Shown here in pieces: positions 42,101 through 45,939 of a DNA stretch of 45,939 nt. The translations under genes and the position numbers were made by a program. The DNA comes from Oscillospiraceae bacterium. Its GTDB lineage: Bacteria > Bacillota > Clostridia > Oscillospirales > Acutalibacteraceae. The notes beneath the pieces are model-generated. The model was given only the letters and a program-made list of their open reading frames with translations, searched no databases and was not told the DNA's origin. Positions within the stretch are counted from its first letter, which is position 1. Each line of letters starts with the position of its first letter. The DNA is taken from the NCBI GenBank assembly GCA_015065505.1, contig SVQE01000013.1:1-45939 (forward strand). Direction: 5' to 3'.

Positions 42101-43534
42101 ATGGCAAATGATACTTATAACACCCCGTTTAATTCCCGTTATGCAAGCAAGGAGATGCAATACATCTATTCTCCCGATTTCAAGTTTAAAACCTGGAGAA
42201 AGCTCTGGATTGCGCTTGCCGAGGCTGAAAATGAGCTCGGGCTCAATGTAACGCAGGAGCAGATTGACGAGCTCAAGGAGCACGCCGAGGATATCAACTA
42301 CGATGTTGCAAGGGAATATGAAAAGAAGTTCCGCCACGATGTTATGAGCCATGTTCATGCATACGGCGAGCAGTGCCCGACGGCAAAGGGAATAATTCAT
42401 CTCGGTGCAACGTCCTGCTATGTTGGCGATAACACCGATGTTATAACCATGCGCGAGGCGCTTCTTCTGATTAAGAAAAAGCTTGTTAACGCAATAGCAA
42501 GCGTTTCAAAATTTGCGGATGAATATAAGAATATGCCATGTCTCGGCTTCACCCATTTCCAGCCTGCACAGCCAACAACGGTTGGCAAAAGAGCAACGCT
42601 CTGGCTTATGGATTTGGTTATGGATTTAAACGAGGTAGACCATGTTCTTGATTCCTTAATGCTTCTCGGCTCAAAGGGAACAACGGGAACTCAGGCGTCC
42701 TTCCTCGAGCTGTTCGACGGCGACCACGAAAAGTGCAAGGAGCTCGACAGAAGAATTGCAGAAAAAATGGGTTTCAAGGCTTGCTTCCCCGTAAGCGGAC
42801 AGACCTATGCAAGAAAGCTCGACACCATTGTTTGCAACTGCCTTGCATTAATCGCGCAGAGCTGCTGCAAATTCTCAAACGATTTGCGCCTTCTTCAGAA
42901 TCTTAAAGAGATTGAAGAGCCGTTTGAAAAGAATCAGATTGGTTCTTCCGCAATGGCATATAAGCGCAACCCGATGAGAAGCGAAAGAATTGCATCGCTT
43001 TCAAGATATGTTATGATTGATGCGCTCAACCCTGCATGGACTGCTTCGGCACAGTGGTTTGAAAGAACTCTTGACGACAGCGCAAACAAGCGTGTTTCGG
43101 TTGCAGAGGCGTTCCTCGCAACGGACGGAATACTTGATTTATATATCAATGTAACAAGCGGACTTGTTGTTTACCCGAAGGTTATTGAAGCAAGGCTGAT
43201 GAGCGAGCTTCCGTTTATGGCAACCGAAAATATTATGATGGATGCCGTTAAACGCGGCGGCGACCGCCAGGAGCTTCATGAAAAAATCCGTCAGCATTCA
43301 ATGGCAGCAGGCGCGGTTGTTAAGGTTGAAGGCGGCAAAAACGATTTGGTTGAAAGAATTGCTGCCGACCCCGCATTCAACACAACGAAGGAAGAAATCC
43401 TCGCAATCCTCAAGCCCGAAAACTTCGTCGGCAGAGCCCCCGAGCAAACCGCCGACTTCCTCAATGAGGTTATCAACCCCATACTTGAAGAAAACAAGGA
43501 TTTAATAGGACTTGAGGTTGAAATCAATGTATAA
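42101..43534 (+). CDS. purB: adenylosuccinate lyase
   Basis: Cleaves SAICAR and adenylosuccinate in purine synthesis. The 477-residue member of the fumarase/aspartase superfamily has GATSCYVGDNTDVI near 99, FTHFQPAQPTTVGKRA near 149, and the signature loop GSSAMAYKRNPMRSERI near 285-301 with the catalytic Ser. It is of the longer (eukaryote-like) PurB type found in many clostridia. The frame is open to a TTG at 42095, but ATG 42101 with AAGAGG (42086-42091) is better. A terminator lies right after the stop. Other pur genes are not in the window. Confidence 0.95.
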   Translation: MANDTYNTPFNSRYASKEMQYIYSPDFKFKTWRKLWIALAEAENELGLNVTQEQIDELKEHAEDINYDVAREYEKKFRHDVMSHVHAYGEQCPTAKGIIHLGATSCYVGDNTDVITMREALLLIKKKLVNAIASVSKFADEYKNMPCLGFTHFQPAQPTTVGKRATLWLMDLVMDLNEVDHVLDSLMLLGSKGTTGTQASFLELFDGDHEKCKELDRRIAEKMGFKACFPVSGQTYARKLDTIVCNCLALIAQSCCKFSNDLRLLQNLKEIEEPFEKNQIGSSAMAYKRNPMRSERIASLSRYVMIDALNPAWTASAQWFERTLDDSANKRVSVAEAFLATDGILDLYINVTSGLVVYPKVIEARLMSELPFMATENIMMDAVKRGGDRQELHEKIRQHSMAAGAVVKVEGGKNDLVERIAADPAFNTTKEEILAILKPENFVGRAPEQTADFLNEVINPILEENKDLIGLEVEINV

Positions 43535-43564
43535 AAAACGGAACCGTTTCGGTTCCGTTTTTAA
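43535..43564 (+). terminator. terminator of purB
   Basis: AAAAACGGAACC and GGTTCCGTTTTT around GTTTC, directly after the purB TAA. The T-run is strong. Confidence 0.88.
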
Positions 43565-43606
43565 CTTTTTGCGAAGCAAACAATATCGCTTTGAACATTG
43601 TTCAAA
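43565..43606. repeat. palindrome array C (interrupted)
   Basis: TTTTTGCGAAGCAAAC is followed by linker ATATCGC (43583-43589), then TTTGAACATTGTTCAAA. The next linker, expected 24 bases later at 43607, is ATGTCAA instead, where another palindrome begins. The modules match array D. Confidence 0.65.
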
Positions 43607-43637
43607 ATGTCAATAGGGGTCTGACCCCTATTGACAT
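43607..43637. repeat. perfect palindrome with 15-bp arms
   Basis: ATGTCAATAGGGGTC and GACCCCTATTGACAT flank a single T. It starts exactly at the linker position of array C, which suggests an insertion there. Confidence 0.65.
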
Positions 43638-43665
43638 GTCGTGGTTCGTGGTGAGTGATTCGAAG

Positions 43666-43719
43666 CCTCACACCTTCCCCTTGAGGGGAAGGGGGACCGC
43701 TTGCGGTGGATGAGGTGTG
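43666..43719. repeat. CCTTCCCCTTGAGGGGAAGG palindromic element
   Basis: CCTTCCCC-TTGA-GGGGAAGG is nested in CCTCA...TGAGG, with ACCGC-TTGCGGT between. I recall this element as a common dispersed repeat in gut clostridial genomes (established only from memory). Not coding. Confidence 0.55.
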
Positions 43720-43829
43720 TTGCCTTAACAGCACACTATAAGATTGTTCGCCGAAACAAATTTTGGGCACCGTTGGTCGTTGCGATAATGCGCCAAAGGT
43801 TTAGTGTTCATATCATTTAACGAATTTCT

Positions 43830-43932
43830 AGGGCGCGACGCCCCCGACGCGCCGTTGAGATAGCGTTTTTGTTTCAGCAACGAATAAATGAAACGAACCC
43901 TTCTCTGCGGCGCGTCGAGGTCGCCGCGCCCT
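43830..43932. repeat. GC-rich 25-nt terminal inverted repeat element
   Basis: Left arm 43830-43854 (AGGGCGCGACG...GACGCGCCG) and right arm 43908-43932 (CGGCGCGTCG...CGCGCCCT) pair with a few mismatches. Between them is a smaller GTTTCA...TGAAAC hairpin. It has the shape of a MITE-like element, and its GC content contrasts with the AT-rich flanks. The stretch 43720-43829 holds nothing I recognise. Confidence 0.55.
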
Positions 43933-43968
43933 ACAATTATACCCTTGCGGTTCGTTTTGTTTGCATTA

Positions 43969-44092
43969 ACTTTTTGCGAAGCAAAAAATATCGCTGTTTG
44001 CAAAGCAAACAATATCGCTTTGAACATTGTTCAAAATATCGCATTGCGCCTCGCGCAATATATCGCTATTGGGCGGATATCCTCCGTCCGCT
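43969..44092. repeat. palindrome array D (ATATCGC linker, exact 24-nt period)
   Basis: ATATCGC linkers start at 43988, 44012, 44036 and 44060, exactly 24 bases apart. Between them are palindromes TTTGC.AAGCAAA, GTTTGCAAAGCAAAC, TTTGAACATTGTTCAAA and ATTGCGC.TCGCGCAAT. A further hairpin GCGGA...TCCGC with a T-rich tail ends the array. The module order matches array A. Confidence 0.75.
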
Positions 44093-44100
44093 TTTATTTA

Positions 44101-44129
44101 TTGACTTGTAAAATAATTAATGCTAAAAT
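44101..44129 (+). promoter_or_regulatory. promoter of the 44.14-kb structured RNA
   Basis: TTGACT (44101-44106), a 17-base spacer and TAAAAT (44124-44129), with a TGC extended -10. The expected start (44136) falls exactly on the first base of the 16-bp closing stem of the RNA downstream. Confidence 0.7.
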
Positions 44130-44135
44130 GTAAGT

Positions 44136-44300
44136 GCCAAACAAAATTTCATATGAATAATTCCACAAATTGAGCGCATTTTTATTGATAAAAATGCGAG
44201 CTCTTATTTTGCGTTCTCTTGTGGAATCGTGAAATTTTGTTTGGCGACAGTTGAGCTATGCGTTTTTTGTGCGCGGCTTCGGCTGCGCACTTTTTATTTT
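44136..44300 (+). ncRNA. candidate structured RNA (sRNA or leader attenuator), class unknown
   Basis: Read as RNA: closing stem P1 of 16 perfect bp, GCCAAACAAAATTTCA (44136-44151) with TGAAATTTTGTTTGGC (44230-44245). P2 of 9 bp is ATTCCACAA (44160-44168) with TTGTGGAAT (44219-44227). P3 of 10 bp is CGCATTTTTA (44175-44184) with TAAAAATGCG (44189-44198), extended by GAG/CTC. A linker GACAGTTGAGCTATGCG follows, then a UUCG-capped terminator (GTGCGC-GGC, 44269-44290) followed by TTTTTATTTTT. A strong promoter sits right before P1. The terminator ends just before the ribosome site of the 44312 gene, so it could be a stand-alone sRNA or a regulatory leader. It does not match a riboswitch class I know; a 6S-like shape is possible. 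Folding is by eye. Confidence 0.6.
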
Positions 44301-44311
44301 TGGGGATAATA

Positions 44312-44860
44312 ATGAAAGATTATAACGAAGGAATGTCAAATTTTGAAAAGGCGGTTGAATTATCCTGCACAAACTGGGTTAACGAAATTGAGAAAGAAAT
44401 GATAAATCGCACTGCGTTTTTATGCGGAAGAATTGATGAAAAATATCTGAAGCAAATTGATATAACTAAGTTAATTAATATCATTAAAAGCATTGTTGAA
44501 GAAAACAATATATTCAGAATATATCACTGTAAAAGAACTGCTTTTGATGTTAAAATATGCGATATTATCGGCTATTTAAGATTTGATAACATAGAAATAA
44601 TTGAGCTAAGTGATATTCATAAAAAAGATACCGAATACAGAGTTAAACAGCCAAAAGGTGTATACAAAATCTTTTGCCCATTTAAAGAAGAAATTGATGA
44701 TTCAGTACTCTATAAAACATTATATAACTACGCTATGGATAACAGTGATATCTTAATTGCATATTCAAAATACGATGATGACATTTCACAGCAGATAATT
44801 GAAAAAGCAAAAGAAAAAGGCAAAAAGATAATTAATATTGCAAAACTATATAATAGTTAA
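44312..44860 (+). CDS. hypothetical protein, possible SLOG-like C-terminal domain
   Basis: A 182-residue cytosolic protein starting MKDYNEGMSNFEKAVELS. I do not recognise the family. The N-terminal half is helical and charged, with Cys in LSCTNWVNEIEKE. The C-terminal part DSVLYKTLYNYAMDNSDILIAYSKYDDDISQQIIEKAKEKGKKIINIAKLYNS resembles the end of SLOG/DUF1273-type nucleotide-binding folds (NSDILIAY ... AKEKGKKIINI), but the Gly-rich loop is not evident. The frame is open from 44258, but that part lies in the RNA terminator; ATG 44312 with GGGGAT (44302-44307) is preferred. It is AT-richer than its neighbours and lies in a repeat-rich zone. Confidence 0.68.
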   Translation: MKDYNEGMSNFEKAVELSCTNWVNEIEKEMINRTAFLCGRIDEKYLKQIDITKLINIIKSIVEENNIFRIYHCKRTAFDVKICDIIGYLRFDNIEIIELSDIHKKDTEYRVKQPKGVYKIFCPFKEEIDDSVLYKTLYNYAMDNSDILIAYSKYDDDISQQIIEKAKEKGKKIINIAKLYNS

Positions 44861-44866
44861 CAAAAC

Positions 44867-44899
44867 GAGCCGCAAGGATTTTCCTTGCGGCTCACTTTT
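44867..44899 (+). terminator. terminator of the 44312 gene
   Basis: GAGCCGCAAGG and CCTTGCGGCTC around ATTTT, then ACTTTTT. Its core arms and loop are identical to those after malQ (14335-14357). Confidence 0.82.
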
Positions 44900-44901
44900 T
44901 A

Positions 44902-45054
44902 ATGAATTTACTTCGTCATAAATTGGCTGCGCCATAAATTCTCGCTTTGCTCCGTGAATTGAATTGATAAACAATCAATGCCGTAAGGCAATTCGTGCTG
45001 AAAGCAATTCATGTTGCTAAACAATTCATGCGACGCAGACGCAATTCATTTTAA
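44902..45054. repeat. palindrome array E (AATTCATG linker)
   Basis: Small hairpins (GCC-GTAA-GGC, GCT-GAA-AGC, GTTGCTAAAC, GCGACGCAGACGC) are separated by AATTCGTG/AATTCATG linkers starting at 44990, 45006, 45023 and 45043. In the left half, linkers read in reverse (ATAAATT, GTGAATTG). It is a second, shorter-period family of the same design as arrays A-D. Not coding. Confidence 0.6.
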
Positions 45055-45061
45055 CTATGCA

Positions 45062-45496
45062 CTATTCAACTGTGTTAAGCAGCTTGTGAAGCAGTCTGTA
45101 GAGCTCCTGCGCTTCCTCTTTTGAAAGGCGTACGCACTGAATCATTTTGTAGGGCACCTCGATTGCTTTATCCTTGAGTGCTTCGCCTTTTTCGGTGATT
45201 GAAACAAGGAGGTTTCTTTCATCATCCTTTGAGCGGTGGCGCTCGATATATCCCTTTGCTTCAAGCTTTTTCAGAAGGGGAGTGAGAGTTCCCGAATCAA
45301 GAAAAAGGTTTTCGCCAAGCTCTTTAACATTAACTGTTTTTTTATCCCATAAAACCATCATTGTTATATATTGGGTATAGGTTAAATCAAGCTCATCAAG
45401 ATAGGGCTTATATCTTTTAACAACCTCTTTTGAGCACGCATAAAGCGGAAAGCAGAGCTGATTTTCAAGTTTTAATGCATCGTAATTCTTTTCCAT
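45062..45496 (-). CDS. ohrR: OhrR-type MarR family regulator
   Basis: A 144-residue winged-helix regulator. The N-terminus MEKNYDALKLENQLCFPLYACSKE places a Cys at residue 15, the same position as the peroxide-sensing Cys15 of Bacillus OhrR. The DNA-binding region is VNVKELGENLFLDSGTLTPLLKKLEAKGYIERHRSKDDERNLLVSITEKG, with SGTLTPLL typical of OhrR. The family represses ohr until organic hydroperoxides oxidise the Cys. The frame is open up to 45550, but the extension runs through the operator; ATG 45496 gives the OhrR-like start. No ohr gene is in the window. It lies downstream of alr on the same strand. Confidence 0.88.
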   Translation of the reverse strand: MEKNYDALKLENQLCFPLYACSKEVVKRYKPYLDELDLTYTQYITMMVLWDKKTVNVKELGENLFLDSGTLTPLLKKLEAKGYIERHRSKDDERNLLVSITEKGEALKDKAIEVPYKMIQCVRLSKEEAQELYRLLHKLLNTVE

Positions 45497-45516
45497 CTCA
45501 TCACCATAAATATAAA

Positions 45517-45557
45517 AAATGCAATCTAATTGTACGCAATTAGATTGCATTTGTCAA
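45517..45557 (-). promoter_or_regulatory. ohrR promoter with 16-bp-arm palindromic operator
   Basis: On the minus strand, TTGACA (45552-45557), a 17-base spacer and TACAAT (45529-45534). A perfect inverted repeat, AAATGCAATCTAATTG (45517-45532) and CAATTAGATTGCATTT (45537-45552) around TACG, covers the spacer and -10 box. AATT-rich palindromes of this type suit OhrR autorepression. Confidence 0.8.
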
Positions 45558-45560
45558 CAA

Positions 45561-45939
45561 CTAAATATTTTTTGTAACTGCAACAAGCTCGCCGTTTTTG
45601 AAGAAGGTTCGCGGAATTCTTCTTGAAATTCGGCAGGGGAGCTCGTAGTTGAAGGAATACGCTGCTTCGCTGACCTCTTCCATTGAAAGTCCGTCGCCGA
45701 CCAAAACAACCTCATCACCGATTTTTGCATCGGGAATTTCGCTTATATCAACCATGAACTGGTCCATACAAACTCTGCCGAGAATCTTTGCTTCCCTGCC
45801 GTTTATAAGCACCCTGCCCTTGTTTGAAAGGCATCTGGGATAGCCGTCCGCATAGCCGACGGGGATTGTTGCAACAAGAGTTTCTTTATCTGTTTTAAAG
45901 GTTCCGCCGTAGGATATTTCGCGCCCTGCTTAAGGGCTT
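45561..45939 (-). CDS. alr: alanine racemase, C-terminal part (partial, apparent frameshift near the edge)
   Basis: A PLP enzyme making D-Ala for peptidoglycan. The C-terminal domain is visible: SYGGTFKTDKETLVATIPVGYADGYPR, then NGREAKILGRVCMDQFMVDIS with the CMDQ substrate motif, GDEVVLVG, and the final RRIPRTFFKNGELVAVTKNI. The frame is open from 45561 to 45929 and then meets TAA (45930-45932), 7 bases from the window edge. In the neighbouring frame the edge reads ALKQG, which is what should precede GREISYGG, so one base seems to be missing near 45922-45926. This could be a real mutation or an error at a sequence end. The N-terminal barrel is outside the window. Confidence 0.85.

Noticed and set aside
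43974-44066. Array D as a CRISPR array
   Set aside because: The period is 24 and the constant part only 7 bases. The variable parts are self-complementary and recur in array A, unlike CRISPR spacers; no cas genes are present.
44136-44300. Firm assignment of the structured RNA as 6S RNA
   Set aside because: Length and a long hairpin with bubbles fit loosely, but I cannot verify the conserved central bubble or closing sequences by eye. Left as class unknown.
44258-44311. Upstream start of the 44312 protein
   Set aside because: The first 18 codons are the UUCG terminator hairpin and its T-run; a ribosome site precedes the later ATG.
45497-45550. Upstream start of OhrR at 45550
   Set aside because: The extension would be translated from the operator palindrome and promoter; the Met at 45496 puts the reactive Cys at position 15, as in known OhrR.

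Overview
The window reads as a chromosomal segment of an anaerobic low-GC Gram-positive bacterium, most likely an Oscillospirales/Ruminococcaceae-type gut Clostridium. The signs are the division cluster yggS-sepF-divIVA followed by ileS-lspA-rluD, the miaB-ymcA-mutS-mutL-miaA cluster, meso-diaminopimelate enzymes, an ECF vitamin transporter subunit, a GlgC/GlgD glycogen operon and a sodium-pump decarboxylase pair. This is inference from gene content; no 16S gene is present. No phage, IS transposase, integrase or Cas gene was seen.

Layout. 1-3.6 kb: aroB(end)-aroA-aroC-pheA, a tightly packed shikimate/phenylalanine operon. 3.65-6.7 kb: a VTT membrane protein, a galactokinase-like GHMP kinase and a lipid kinase. 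6.7-7.05 kb: a divergent promoter region that also holds an unlisted 44-codon membrane-peptide gene on the minus strand. 7.05-11.1 kb: oadG-oadB and the helicase pcrA. 11.2-13.8 kb: a Cys-ended unknown protein behind a hairpin leader, then an Xre regulator, a flavin split-barrel protein, a GNAT and a TfoX-N protein. 13.9-16.0 kb (minus): a solo Phd antitoxin and malQ. 16.2-23.8 kb: miaB-ymcA-mutS-mutL-miaA. 23.8-34.0 kb: an HlyD-like protein, yggS, sepF, divIVA, ileS, lspA, rluD, a HAD phosphatase, a GNAT and an ECF S component. 34.0-39.8 kb (minus): glgB-glgC-glgD-glgA. 40.0-43.5 kb: dapF, ddh, purB. 43.5-45.1 kb: a repeat-rich stretch with a strong candidate structured RNA and one unknown gene. 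45.06-45.94 kb (minus): an OhrR-type regulator and the 3' part of alr.

The genes are mostly housekeeping: aromatic amino acids, mismatch repair, tRNA A37 modification (both MiaA and MiaB), division, lipoprotein maturation, glycogen synthesis with MalQ nearby, and meso-DAP/D-Ala supply for peptidoglycan.

The unusual content is intergenic. (i) Five copies of a two-armed heptamer repeat element sit only in gaps between co-directional genes. (ii) Arrays of small palindromes with a 24-nt period and an ATATCGC linker occur at 13.8, 14.4, 43.57 and 44.0 kb. (iii) A promoter, a 16-bp closing stem and a UUCG-capped terminator at 44.10-44.30 kb look like a structured RNA or attenuator. (iv) A complete small-protein transcription unit lies at 6.72-6.95 kb. 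(v) A perfect 16-bp-arm palindrome lies inside the ohrR promoter. These are the best candidates for undescribed biology here.
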